From Pseudofrankia saprophytica (GTDB lineage: Bacteria > Actinomycetota > Actinomycetes > Frankiales > Frankiaceae), in assembly GCF_000235425.2 (NCBI RefSeq), contig NZ_KI912266.1, forward strand, positions 6,310,256 to 6,374,255: 64,000 bases of DNA, read 5' to 3'. Below, piece by piece: positions 7,586-16,020 of the stretch (the first letter of the stretch is position 1; the number at the start of each line of letters is the position of its first letter). The position numbers were made by a program, and so were the translations under genes. The notes below the pieces were generated by a model. That model saw only the letters and a program-made list of their open reading frames with translations. It ran no database searches and had not been told where the DNA came from.

Positions 7586-8863
7586 TCACCACGCGATCGA
7601 GTTCGGCATCGTGCCCCGCGGGAACGGAATGCGGGTGGCATGGGTGGTCGCGATGTCGACGCGGTAGGCGCCGCCGGCTCCGTCGACGACCATCAGCAGA
7701 CGGCTGCTCGGGTCAAGCGCCATCTCGAAGAAGGTCCAGACGGTGTTGCCGTGGTTGACGTATGGCCGCTCGAACAGGATCCGGAGCTGCTTGCCGGTGG
7801 CGGCGTCCAGCTCGATGACGCGGGTGACCGGGGTGCCGTCAGCGCGCTGCTGGGCGTCGATGGCGTAGATCGTCTCGCCGTCGCCGCTGAGGATCGACGA
7901 GGCGTAGCCGTTGCCGCCCGCCCGCCAGCTGACGACGCGCCGCGCGTTCGCGAGCAGGTCACCGCCGGGTCCCGTGGTGTCGAGGAGCCACAGTCCGGCC
8001 TTGTCGGCTGGTTGCTTGTATCCCATGTCGCTGAACTGGAAGGCGAGGTAGCGCCCGTCTGTCGACCAGCTCAGGTCCGTCGTACCGCCGGGCCGGTCCG
8101 CCGTGAAGTGCGTGGCGTGCCCGGTCCGCACGTCCACCACATCGATCCCCGCCGGCGGAAGTTTGCCGTTCGTGACGGGGGACGGGGCCGGGTACGCGAG
8201 CCGCCTCCCGTCCGAGGACGCGGCGAACGAGCCGCCACTCCACGGCTGCGAGCCGGTGTTCACCTCGCTCAGCGAGACGACCTTCCCGGCGGCGTCGATC
8301 GTGAGCCGGTAGGCCCTGGCCGCGACGAGGCCGGCGTTGCCCGTGACGTAGAAGACCCGCGGGTCGGCCGTCGCGGAGACGGCGGAGAACTCGGTCCCGC
8401 CGGGCGGTGGCACCGAGTCGGTGACCTCCCCGGTCAACGCGTCGCGGACCGCGATCTCCATATAGCCCGTGCCGGCCCCACCCATGTTCGTGACGAAGTA
8501 GCGGGCCGGCGAGACGGCCGGGGCACCCGTCGTGGCCGGCGTCCGGTCCGGCTGCCGCACCACGCGGGGAAGCAGAACCGTGCCGCCGACGACGAGCAGG
8601 ACGACGACGGCGATCAGCGCCGGCACAAGCCAGCGGGCGCGACGGCGCGCCTCGCCGCCCCGCTGTGCGCCGCCCCGCGACGCGCCGCCCTGAGGGACGT
8701 CGCCCCGAGGGACGCCGCGTTCATACCAGCGCTGCCGGGCGAGGCCCGCAGGCGACATCGCGACGGGTTCGGTCACGCGCCACGCCGCGGGTACGGACGT
8801 CGTGGTCACCAGCTCCGCCGCCGCGGAGGTCGCGTCGCGCAGTCGGTCCTCGAGGGCGGTCAT
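7586..8863 (-). CDS. Membrane-anchored propeller-like protein, candidate anti-sigma partner
   Basis: The 425-residue protein has a short N-terminal cytoplasmic part (MTALEDRLRDATSAAAELV), a transmembrane helix near residues 95-115 (LVPALIAVVVLLVVGGTVLL) and a C-terminal domain with WD40/TolB-like blades (SSDGRRLAYPAP, WSTDGRYLAFQFSD, LDAATGKQLRILFE). Its ATG overlaps the stop of the sigma-factor gene (ATGA), so both are translated together. One-helix proteins encoded straight after SigE-type sigma factors are commonly their regulators; here no zinc-binding anti-sigma motif is visible, so the mechanism is unknown. Confidence 0.72.
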   Translation of the reverse strand: MTALEDRLRDATSAAAELVTTTSVPAAWRVTEPVAMSPAGLARQRWYERGVPRGDVPQGGASRGGAQRGGEARRRARWLVPALIAVVVLLVVGGTVLLPRVVRQPDRTPATTGAPAVSPARYFVTNMGGAGTGYMEIAVRDALTGEVTDSVPPPGGTEFSAVSATADPRVFYVTGNAGLVAARAYRLTIDAAGKVVSLSEVNTGSQPWSGGSFAASSDGRRLAYPAPSPVTNGKLPPAGIDVVDVRTGHATHFTADRPGGTTDLSWSTDGRYLAFQFSDMGYKQPADKAGLWLLDTTGPGGDLLANARRVVSWRAGGNGYASSILSGDGETIYAIDAQQRADGTPVTRVIELDAATGKQLRILFERPYVNHGNTVWTFFEMALDPSSRLLMVVDGAGGAYRVDIATTHATRIPFPRGTMPNSIAW

Positions 8864-9516
8864 TGCGCCCCCTCCCCGAGCTGGCGGGCCAGCGCGCGCA
8901 GCGCGCGGGTCGCGGTGGAGCGGACGGTCGCGGGCGTGATACCGAGCATGTCGGCGATCTCGCCGTCGGAAAGGTCCAGGTAGTAGCGCAGCACGAGGAC
9001 CTGCTGGCGCCGCGGCGCGAGGCGGCGCAACGCGGCCATCACCTCGCGACGGTCCTCCCGGAACATCGCGGCCGACTCGGCCGACCAGATCGGAGGATCG
9101 TGGCGGACGCCGAGCCGGCCCAGCACAGCCCGGCGGCGCAGCACGCCGCGGGCGCCGTTGAGGACGGCGGCCCGGACGTAGGCATGTGCGCTTTCCGGGT
9201 CGCGCAGCCGCGACCAGTGCCGCATCAGCCCGACGAACGCCTCCTGGACGACGTCCTCGGCTGTGCGCTGATCGCCGAGCAGCACGACCGCGAGTCGCAA
9301 CAGCCCGGGGCGGTGCTCGCCGAACAACTGCCCGACGGAGGCGTAGGGGTCGGCCACCGGTTTGGCGGAGCTGCCGTCGCTCGGCTCGGGGGTCGGCGGA
9401 TCCACGGAGGGGAAGTCTCGCGCGGCAGTCACACCTGGCCGCGCGGACGGTTCTGGGCGCACATATCTAGAGATGCGCGAAGGTACCCATCCGCTGCTCG
9501 CCGGCTGAGACAACAA
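8860..9516 (-). CDS. SigE-family ECF RNA polymerase sigma factor
   Basis: Region 2 is seen as LFGEHRPGLLRLAVVLLGD and AEDVVQEAFVGLMRHWSRL; region 4 as LRRLAPRRQQVLVLRYYLDL followed by SDGEIADMLGITPATVRSTA. This is the SigE (SACE-type) subgroup common in actinobacteria. The start is unclear: the frame is open to a TTG at 9516, but a GTG at 9432 would remove a low-complexity leader and better match family length. It heads an operon with two propeller-like membrane proteins. Confidence 0.88.
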   Translation of the reverse strand: MLSQPASSGWVPSRISRYVRPEPSARPGVTAARDFPSVDPPTPEPSDGSSAKPVADPYASVGQLFGEHRPGLLRLAVVLLGDQRTAEDVVQEAFVGLMRHWSRLRDPESAHAYVRAAVLNGARGVLRRRAVLGRLGVRHDPPIWSAESAAMFREDRREVMAALRRLAPRRQQVLVLRYYLDLSDGEIADMLGITPATVRSTATRALRALARQLGEGAQ

Positions 9517-9542
9517 TTGCCGGCACCACTACGGGGGAATCA

Positions 9543-10685
9543 TCAGGCGCTGTAGGGGTCGCGGAGTGGCTTGGCGATGATCGCGGCGCGGACGGAGCGT
9601 TCGGCATGGGCCGCGGAGCCAGTGGCGAGGTAGCGCTGGGTGCGGCCGTGGCCAGCCTCCTCAATCAGACCGGCTGCTTTGAGCCCCTGCAGGTCGCGGA
9701 TCGCCTGGTCACGGGTCAGATCCTCGTCCCGCATGTAGGTGGCACGACGCACCCCCTCTGGACGGGTCGCCGCGTACAGGGCAGCTACGGTGCGCTCGGA
9801 GAGCCCGGCAGCCGCGGCCTGGTCCGCCAGAACCCGCCAGACTTCGGCCGCGATGTCGAGACGGCGCTGGACTACCTGCGCCTGCAGGTGGTGGGCGCGC
9901 AGGCAGAAGCGCAGCCAGCCGTGCGCGTCGCGCTCCGGCTGGAAGCTCCCACCCTGCGCCTCGCCAAGCGCCGCGTAATACATCGCGGTGTTGTGAGGGG
10001 ACGATCCAAGCCATTCCTCGATGCTGGAGAACTCCGGCGCGATGATCAGCTGCCGGGCGAGCACCAGCGTGTGCAGGCAGCGGGCCATCCGCCCGTTCCC
10101 GTCCCGCCAGGGATGGATGCTGACAAGGTTCAGATGGGCCATTGCGGCCCGGACGACGACGGGGGCATCGAGGTCTCCGCCCTGGAGCCAGCCACACAGC
10201 TCGTCCATGAGGTCAGGTACCCGCTCGGCGTCCGGCCCGGTGTAGACCGGGGGATTGTCCGGCGCACCGGACACCCAGATCGGCCCAAGTCTGTACCGGC
10301 CAGGCGACCTTTCGAGATCATTACGAAGCATCATGAAGTGCAGTGCCGACAGGAGCATCGGGTGAAAGGCGAAGACCTCGAACCGGGCGGCCTGGAGCAC
10401 ATAAGTCAACGCGTCCGCGTAACCGGTGACCGCCGCGCGGGTCTGCGCGTCGTGTGCCGTCGGCATCTCCTCGCCGGCCACGACCGCCTCAGCGTCCGCC
10501 GCGTCGACGGTGTAGCCCTCGATCGTGTTCGACCCCCTGATGGCGCCCGCGATCAGGCTGCGCCGCAGCTGCCCCAGCCAACGGCGCGGCTCGGCGACCT
10601 GGTGGCGCAGCTCGCCGCGGAACCGTTCGAGGTCGACCAGCACCCGCTCATCGGCCGCGTCGACCTCTGGCACCCGAAACAGCAT
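9543..10685 (-). CDS. Fic domain protein (AMP transferase) with C-terminal winged helix
   Basis: The Fic active-site motif HPWRDGNGRMAR (residues 191-202) is complete, with catalytic His191 and the phosphate-binding loop. The inhibitory motif SNTIEG (residues 52-57) lies N-terminal, so this is a class II Fic protein in which Glu56 blocks ATP binding until relieved. Such enzymes transfer AMP (or similar) to Ser/Thr/Tyr of target proteins. The last 110 residues look like a winged helix (LTRDQAIRDLQGLKAAGLIEE) usual in this group. A perfect palindrome 5 bp before the ATG suggests autoregulation. Confidence 0.9.
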   Translation of the reverse strand: MLFRVPEVDAADERVLVDLERFRGELRHQVAEPRRWLGQLRRSLIAGAIRGSNTIEGYTVDAADAEAVVAGEEMPTAHDAQTRAAVTGYADALTYVLQAARFEVFAFHPMLLSALHFMMLRNDLERSPGRYRLGPIWVSGAPDNPPVYTGPDAERVPDLMDELCGWLQGGDLDAPVVVRAAMAHLNLVSIHPWRDGNGRMARCLHTLVLARQLIIAPEFSSIEEWLGSSPHNTAMYYAALGEAQGGSFQPERDAHGWLRFCLRAHHLQAQVVQRRLDIAAEVWRVLADQAAAAGLSERTVAALYAATRPEGVRRATYMRDEDLTRDQAIRDLQGLKAAGLIEEAGHGRTQRYLATGSAAHAERSVRAAIIAKPLRDPYSA

Positions 10686-10690
10686 GCGAC

Positions 10691-10713
10691 GATGCTACGC
10701 GCCTCGTAGCATC
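10691..10713. promoter_or_regulatory. Perfect 9-bp palindrome at the fic promoter
   Basis: GATGCTACG (10691-10699) and CGTAGCATC (10705-10713) form an exact inverted repeat with a 5-bp spacer, 5 bp upstream of the fic ATG (complement of 10683-10685). The site would cover the ribosome binding site or transcription start and fits binding by a dimeric winged-helix protein, possibly Fic itself. Confidence 0.6.
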
Positions 10714-10821
10714 CGCCGCCAACGCCCCGCCGCATCGGCCTGACCCGCGCGCTCGACGTCGCGGACCACACCAACGGGAAGGTGTTCAGGCGACCCCGAC
10801 GACCGCCGACAAGCCTGGCCG

Positions 10822-11895
10822 TCACCCGGGCGTCTGGAGGAGCGGCAGCAACTGGCTGCCCTGGCGTTCGATCTCCGGCAGGTACGGCGTGTCCGACAGG
10901 ATGAAGTGGGTGATCCCCAGGTCGCCGTACCTGCGCAGGGACTTCGCGACATCCGCCGCCGAGCCCACCAGCCAGGTGGTGCCGGCGCCCTCTCCGCCGA
11001 CCTTGCCCGGTGCGGTGTAGAGATTGTCGTCCAGGACCTCTCCGCGTGCCTGAAGGTCGAGCAGCCGCCGCTGGCCCACCGCGCCCGCGTGGCCGTCGCG
11101 GCCAGGACGCCCACGCTGGCGGGCCGCCAGCTCGGCGACCTTCGCTTCGGCGTCGGCCCAGGCCTGCTCCGTGGTGTCCCGGACGAAGGTCGTGATGCGC
11201 AGCCCGAACTCCAGCGGGGGATGCTCTCGGCCCAGCTTCTCGCCCAGCGCCCGCAGGCGCGCGACGCGCTCCTGGATGCCGTCCAGCGGCTCTCCCCAGA
11301 AGAGCTGGACATCCGCTTCGGTGGCCGAGACCCGCTCCGCCGCCTCCGAGGCCCCGCCGACATACAGCTTCGGGTGGGGGCGGCCCGGGCGGGCCGAGAT
11401 CCTGGGAACCACGGTCGAGCCGGCCACCTGGAAGTAGTCGCCGTCGTAGGTGACCTTCCGTTCGGTCCACAGCCTGCGGACCAGTTGGATGAACTCCCTG
11501 GTCCGGGCGTAGCGCTCGGCCGGATCCGCCTCGCCGTCGCCATACGCCCGGAGGTCGTCCTGGCCGGAGACGATGTTCACCCGCACCCGCCCACCCGAGA
11601 GGTGGTCGAGGGTGGCCGCGGCGGAGGCGAAGTTCGCGGGCTTCCAGTAGCCGGGGCGGACGGCGATCAGCGGCTCGAAGCTGGTCGTCCTCGCCGCCAG
11701 GGCCGTCGCGACGGTGAAGGTGTCCGGCCGGCCCCAGCCGGTTCCGAGCAGGGCGCCCCGCCACCCGTGCCGCTCGAGCGCGAGGGCCTGAGCGGTCAGC
11801 GTGTCGAGACTGTTGTGACCTGTCACGGCGTCGTCGCCGCGGTGCCCGGGCTGGACCTCGTTGGGGATGTACCAGAGAAACTCCCACGTGGTCAC
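10822..11895 (-). CDS. Alkanesulfonate-monooxygenase-like LLM flavin enzyme
   Basis: The 357-residue protein resembles SsuD-type monooxygenases: opening TTWEFLWYIPNEVQPGH, then LIAVRPGYWKPANFASAAAT, DHLSGGRVRVNIVSG and ERYARTREFIQLVRRLW, ending in the gate region THFILSDTPYLPEI. SsuD enzymes use FMNH2 and O2 to release sulfite from sulfonates; related enzymes act on other C-S or C-N compounds. Start is the GTG at 11895, preceded by AGGAG six bases away. No sulfonate transporter or flavin reductase gene is adjacent. Confidence 0.85.
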   Translation of the reverse strand: MTTWEFLWYIPNEVQPGHRGDDAVTGHNSLDTLTAQALALERHGWRGALLGTGWGRPDTFTVATALAARTTSFEPLIAVRPGYWKPANFASAAATLDHLSGGRVRVNIVSGQDDLRAYGDGEADPAERYARTREFIQLVRRLWTERKVTYDGDYFQVAGSTVVPRISARPGRPHPKLYVGGASEAAERVSATEADVQLFWGEPLDGIQERVARLRALGEKLGREHPPLEFGLRITTFVRDTTEQAWADAEAKVAELAARQRGRPGRDGHAGAVGQRRLLDLQARGEVLDDNLYTAPGKVGGEGAGTTWLVGSAADVAKSLRRYGDLGITHFILSDTPYLPEIERQGSQLLPLLQTPG

Positions 11896-12329
11896 CGCAG
11901 GCTCCTGCCCGGGACGGGCCCGCGACGGGCCAGTTCCACCAGGCACAACTCGCCGCGCCTCGTCATGTCTTCGGACCTGATCGCCCGCATGCGCCCGTCT
12001 CCTCCACCAGCGCTCCGCCGCCGAGGCTCGTCCGCCCTCCGCTGCGGCCTGGCCGCCGAACCCACGCCCGGATCGTCATGCTCCCGGGCAGTGCGGCGCG
12101 AGTCGGTCCGGTACTCACAGATCCTCGCGGAAGGCGGCCATCGCATGAGCGCCGGCCATCGCGCGGGCGCCGGCCATCGCGGAGGCCCGCGGCCGTGACT
12201 TCCCAATCCAACGGGCCGAAGGCGGCGGCGGGTGCGTCGCACCACACGGCGGCAGAAAATCGGAATCGCGCCCAAATCCGGCCGCACCAAGAATGGCCCG
12301 ACGGTGAAACCCGATCTCCTTACGGCGCG
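11896..12329. other. Intergenic region without a supported gene
   Basis: This stretch separates the divergent SsuD-like and copper-protein genes. The open frames in it have no recognisable domains. It holds an 18-bp tandem repeat (listed separately) and, from about 12250, a clear drop in GC toward the promoter of the copper-protein gene. Confidence 0.5.
12131..12184. repeat. 18-bp tandem repeat, about three copies
   Basis: GCGCCGGCCATCGC occurs at 12149-12162 and 12167-12180 with an 18-bp period, preceded by a decayed copy (GGCGGCCATCGC) near 12134. It is non-coding as far as can be seen. Confidence 0.6.
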
Positions 12330-12358
12330 TTGCCGGCACTTTCACACGGTGCTACGCT
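12330..12358 (+). promoter_or_regulatory. Sigma-70-type promoter for the copper-storage-like gene
   Basis: TTGCCG at 12330-12335 and TACGCT at 12353-12358 are separated by exactly 17 bp, about 100 bp upstream of the GTG start. This is one of the few near-consensus housekeeping promoters visible in the window. Confidence 0.5.
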
Positions 12359-12461
12359 GCGATTGCCTCACGCGACGAATCGTGCGCCCATTCATGGCGG
12401 CGCGCCGCGATCGCGTTTTTGGCAGCTTCCATCAGGCGCACCCTCGCTAAGGAGAAGTGCA

Positions 12462-12812
12462 GTGGCCACTATTTCCGCGCGTACCGCCGAGATGCAGGAA
12501 TGCATTGACGCATGCATCGACGCCCGCTCGGCGTGTCGTAGCACCATGGATTACTGCATGCGCCAGGGCGGGGCGATGATGGACGCCGCGCTGATGCGGA
12601 TGCTCTTGGACTGCAGCGACACCTGCGGGATGTGCGCCGACATGATCATGCGGGAGTCGGGCAGCATGAAGGACATGTGCCGCATGTGCGCGGACATGTG
12701 CACCCGGTGCGCCGACATGTGCGCGAAGATGCCCGACGACCGCCAGATGGCGGCCTGTGCGGAGGCCTGCCGCCGCTCCGCGGCCGCATGCCGGCAGCTG
12801 GCGGCGGCCTAG
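12462..12812 (+). CDS. Cys-rich four-helix-bundle copper-binding protein (Csp / DUF326-like)
   Basis: The 116-residue protein has 15 cysteines arranged along predicted helices in CxxxC and CxxC spacings (CIDACIDARSAC, CSDTCGMC, CRMCADMCTRCADMC, CAEACRRSAAAC). This is the layout of copper storage proteins, which pack many Cu(I) ions inside a four-helix bundle, and of DUF326 proteins. There is no signal peptide, so it is probably the cytosolic Csp3 type. The GTG start follows AAGGAGAAG at 12449-12457. A strong terminator follows, so it is a single-gene unit. Confidence 0.88.
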   Translation: MATISARTAEMQECIDACIDARSACRSTMDYCMRQGGAMMDAALMRMLLDCSDTCGMCADMIMRESGSMKDMCRMCADMCTRCADMCAKMPDDRQMAACAEACRRSAAACRQLAAA

Positions 12813-12839
12813 TAGACGGCGCTCCCGCAGAAACGTTTG

Positions 12840-12870
12840 AGGCGGTGGCATCCAGTGGGTGCCACCGCCT
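12840..12870 (+). terminator. Rho-independent-like hairpin after the copper-protein gene
   Basis: AGGCGGTGGCA (12840-12850) pairs perfectly with TGCCACCGCCT (12860-12870), with a 9-base loop. There is no strong T-tract, as usual in actinobacteria. It starts 27 bp after the stop codon. Confidence 0.7.
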
Positions 12871-13078
12871 TCGCGCTGCGCAAGCCGGAGCGCGGTGGAC
12901 CGGAGCGCGGCCGATTGGCCGGCGCCGGAGTACTCGCCCTTCGGAATCCGCTACCGGTCCGCATCCCGGGCGGCCACGCGAAGCTACTTCACAATGTCGA
13001 CGGTGTTAATGGAATTTCCCCTGGCGGCGGCGACCCATGCCGACGCGGACCACTGCACGGTGCTGGCAGGCTTGGGGG

Positions 13079-14332
13079 ATGACCGAGCCCCGCGCCGCCC
13101 CGGGCGTCACCACCGCCTACGACGTCGCCGCGATCCGCGGTCACTTCCCGTCGCTCGCCGCCGGCGCCGCCCACTTCGACGGGCCCGGGGGCTCACAGAC
13201 GCCCGACGTCGTGGCGCACGCGGTCTATGACACGCTCACCCGTCCGCTGGCCAACCGCGGCACCGTGACGCTCGGCGAACGCAACGCCGAGGAGGCCGTC
13301 GTCGCCTGCCGCGCCGCCGTCGCCGACCTCCTCGGTGTCGAGCCGAACGGCGTGATCTTCGGCCGCAGCATGACGCAGAACACGATGGACCTCGCCCGCA
13401 CGATCGCGAAACGGTGGGGTCCGGCCGACGAGGTGGTTGTCACCCGGCTCGACCATGACAGCAACGTCCGGCCCTGGGTGATCGCCGCGCGGGCGGTTGG
13501 AGCGACGGTCCGTTTCGCCGACTTCGACCCCGAGACCGGCGAGCTCGCGCCGGACGACATCGAGCGCGTCCTCTCCCCCTCCACGCGACTGGTCGCGGTC
13601 ACCGCGGCCTCCAACCTGATCGGCACCATGCCCGACATCGCCGCGATCAGCCAGGTGGTCCACTCCGTCGGGGCCTGGCTGCACGTCGACGGCGTGCACC
13701 ACGCGGCGCACGCGGCAGTCGACGTCCCGGCCCTCGGCGCGGACTTCTACGCCTGCTCCCCCTACAAGTTCCTCGGCCCCCACTGCGGCGTCACCTACGG
13801 CAGGCCCGAGCTCCTCGAGCAGCTCTCCCCCGACAAGCTGCTGCCGGCGACCGACGCGGTCCCCGAACGGTTCGAGCTCGGCACCCTCCCCTACGAGCTG
13901 ATGGCCGGCACGACCGCGGCCGTCGACTTCCTCGCCGGCCTGGCGCCCGAAGCCGTCGCCGCGGGCACGGGCACGGACCGGCGGGCGAGGCTCGTCGCGT
14001 CGATGGCGGCGCTGCAGGCCCACGAGGACGTCCTGCGCGAACGGATCGAGGCGGGGCTGCGCGAGTTGCCCGGGGCCACGCTCTGGTCACGAGCGGCGCG
14101 CCGCACGCCCACCCTCCTGACGACCCTCGAGGGCCACGACCCGCAGAGCATCAGGGCCTTCCTCGGCGAGCGCGGGGTCAACGCCCCCGCCGGCTCCTTC
14201 TACGCCTACGAGGCCTCCCATCGGCTCGGCCTCGGGGACACCGGCGGCCTGCGAGTAGGCCTGGCGCCGTACAACGACGACGGCGACGTCGACCGGCTGC
14301 TCTCGGGGCTGAGGGACTACTTCGACCGTTGA
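13079..14332 (+). CDS. Cysteine-desulfurase-like class V aminotransferase
   Basis: The 417-residue protein is a fold-type I PLP enzyme. It shows HFDGPGGSQTPDVVAHAV at the start, DHDSNVRPW and VTAASNLIGTM in the middle, the Asp of HVDGVHHAAHA that binds the PLP nitrogen, and the Schiff-base Lys in CSPYKFLGPHCG. It fits the cysteine desulfurase-like family (TIGR01976 type) of actinobacteria, whose true substrate is not settled. There is no Suf/Isc scaffold gene nearby, so a housekeeping Fe-S role is not indicated. ATG at 13079 gives a standard N-terminus. Confidence 0.85.
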   Translation: MTEPRAAPGVTTAYDVAAIRGHFPSLAAGAAHFDGPGGSQTPDVVAHAVYDTLTRPLANRGTVTLGERNAEEAVVACRAAVADLLGVEPNGVIFGRSMTQNTMDLARTIAKRWGPADEVVVTRLDHDSNVRPWVIAARAVGATVRFADFDPETGELAPDDIERVLSPSTRLVAVTAASNLIGTMPDIAAISQVVHSVGAWLHVDGVHHAAHAAVDVPALGADFYACSPYKFLGPHCGVTYGRPELLEQLSPDKLLPATDAVPERFELGTLPYELMAGTTAAVDFLAGLAPEAVAAGTGTDRRARLVASMAALQAHEDVLRERIEAGLRELPGATLWSRAARRTPTLLTTLEGHDPQSIRAFLGERGVNAPAGSFYAYEASHRLGLGDTGGLRVGLAPYNDDGDVDRLLSGLRDYFDR

Positions 14333-14371
14333 GCGGGTGTTTCACGATCCCTATGGCTATGGGCTATGGAG

Positions 14372-15301
14372 CTATGGCGTGGGTATGAGACCGCGCAGCG
14401 CCGGAGCAAGCTCGCGCCATTCGCGGTCCGGCAGCGCGGTCGGGTCCGCGGTGAGGACCTGGACACAGACGTGGTTCGCGCCCGCGTCGAGGTGTTGGCG
14501 TACCCGGTCACGAATCACCTCGACGTCGCCGTAGGCGACGATCGCGTCGACCAACCGACGGCTCGGCCCGTCGACGAGGTCATCGTCGCCGAAGCCCAGC
14601 CGCCGCATGCTCGCCTCCTGATGCGGCGCCATGGAGACGTAGCCGGCGACGTGCGCGGTCGCGACCTGACGGGCCCGGTCAGCGGCGGTGTCCAGGACGA
14701 CGGCCTGCTCGACGCCCAGAAACGCCTCGGGGCCCATGAGTTCGCGCGCCCGCCGAGTGTGTTCGACGGGCACGAAGTACGGGTGCGCCCCCCATGTCCG
14801 TTCGGCCGCCAGCGACAGCATCTTCGGACCGAGCGCGGCCAGTACCCGGCGCACGGCCGGGCGCGGTGACGGGCTGTGGGCCGGTACGGCGTCCATGGCC
14901 GCGAGGTAGGCGCCCATGGTGGATACCGCCTTCCCCAACGCGGGCAGCGGATAGCCATCCAGCTTGTGGATGCTGTCGTCGACCCGGTGCCCGCCAAGGC
15001 CGAGAAGGTAGCGCCCTGGGAACGCCTCGCCCAGCGCGCGTGCCGCGGTCGCCAGGGCGATCGGATCGCGGAACGCGATGTTCGCGATGCCGGACGCGAC
15101 GGCGATGCGCCGGGTGGCCGACAGCAGCAGCCACGCCTGGCCGACCGTGTCGCGACCGAACGCCTCTCCGTACCAGAGTGCGCCGTAGCCCAGCTCCTCG
15201 ATCTGGGCGGCGGCCTCCCGCACACGGTTGGCGGGCTGGCCGTCGAGCGCGAACGTCCAGACGCCGACGTGGCCGAGCTCGTGTTCTGGGTCCGCTGTCA
15301 C
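14372..15301 (-). CDS. F420-dependent LLM class oxidoreductase (TIGR03620-like)
   Basis: The 309-residue protein has GHVGVWTFALDGQPANRVRE, the hallmark YGALWYGEAFGRD and GLGGHRVDD, all typical of the actinobacterial TIGR03620 F420-dependent group. Its C-terminal portion ends with HLDAGANHVCVQVLT. The GTG start follows AAGGAG. It is divergent from a TetR gene, and the shared promoter holds a striking 17-bp inverted repeat, so control by that TetR is very likely. The substrate is unknown. Confidence 0.88.
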   Translation of the reverse strand: MTADPEHELGHVGVWTFALDGQPANRVREAAAQIEELGYGALWYGEAFGRDTVGQAWLLLSATRRIAVASGIANIAFRDPIALATAARALGEAFPGRYLLGLGGHRVDDSIHKLDGYPLPALGKAVSTMGAYLAAMDAVPAHSPSPRPAVRRVLAALGPKMLSLAAERTWGAHPYFVPVEHTRRARELMGPEAFLGVEQAVVLDTAADRARQVATAHVAGYVSMAPHQEASMRRLGFGDDDLVDGPSRRLVDAIVAYGDVEVIRDRVRQHLDAGANHVCVQVLTADPTALPDREWRELAPALRGLIPTP

Positions 15302-15340
15302 GGCGCTCCTTCAGTCCTCACGCGATCAGTCCCATCCGAT

Positions 15341-15390
15341 CCGGACAGGGTGTCCGTTTCCGTTCGCTACGATACGGACACCCTGTCCGG
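15341..15390. promoter_or_regulatory. Double palindromic TetR operator
   Basis: A 17-bp segment at 15341-15357 is repeated exactly as its reverse complement at 15374-15390, 16 bp apart. Each half is itself a palindrome, GGACA-GGG-TGTCC (15343-15355 and its mirror), so two regulator dimers could bind. It sits midway between the LLM and TetR starts. Confidence 0.75.
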
Positions 15391-15423
15391 ATGTCTATAC
15401 GGGTGGGCGGAGAGGAGGGAGGG

Positions 15424-16020
15424 ATGGCGATGGGTGGACGAGGCCCTATGGAACGCGTCCAGCGCACCGATGCCCGGCGTAACCGGGAACGCCTGGTCGC
15501 GGCCGCGCGCGAGGCCTTCGACGAGGCTGGACCCGACGCGTCCCTCGTCGAGATCGCCCGCCGGTCAGGGGTCGGGCAGGGAACCCTCTACCGGCACTTT
15601 CCGACGCGGGCCGCGCTGTTGAGTGCCGTACTCGCGGACCGAATCGAGACGCTGTGCCGACAGGCGGCCGAGCTGTCTGCCACCCGCTCCGCCGACGACG
15701 CACTGGCGACCTGGCTACACCTGTTCCTCGTCCACGCCCGCGTCAACCAGGGTCTCGCCGGCGCGTTCATGGCCGAGGGACCCGAGACAGTCCCCGTCGA
15801 CTGCCATCAGGCCATCACGCGCGCCGCGGCCGATCTCCTCGGCCGCGCCCAGCGGACGGGCACCATACGGCCCGATCTGAGCCCCGACGACCTCGTCCAG
15901 CTCGTCGTCGGCATCGCGCTGGCGACCGCCCGCACCGGCGACGCCGACCAGGCCGACCGCCTGCTCGCGCTGGCCCTCGACGCCGTCAGATCTCGCCGTC
16001 TTCCATCAGGTACATCCTGA
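15424..16020 (+). CDS. TetR family transcriptional regulator
   Basis: The N-terminus has DARRNRERLVAAAREAFDE and the DNA-binding stretch SLVEIARRSGVGQGTLYRHF, an intact TetR helix-turn-helix. The C-terminal part matches the TetR group with a conserved FPTRAALLSAVLADRI start. The ATG at 15424 follows AGGAGGGAGGG; an upstream ATG at 15391 is less likely. Its gene end overlaps the DUF1330-like gene on the opposite strand by 35 bp. Confidence 0.88.
   Translation: MAMGGRGPMERVQRTDARRNRERLVAAAREAFDEAGPDASLVEIARRSGVGQGTLYRHFPTRAALLSAVLADRIETLCRQAAELSATRSADDALATWLHLFLVHARVNQGLAGAFMAEGPETVPVDCHQAITRAAADLLGRAQRTGTIRPDLSPDDLVQLVVGIALATARTGDADQADRLLALALDAVRSRRLPSGTS

Noticed and set aside
12860..13078. 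Short open frames between the copper protein and the aminotransferase
   Set aside because: No ribosome sites, no domain and no consistent codon bias.
13079..14332. The class V aminotransferase as a housekeeping SufS/IscS
   Set aside because: No Suf/Isc partner genes nearby and the sequence style matches the separate cysteine-desulfurase-like family.
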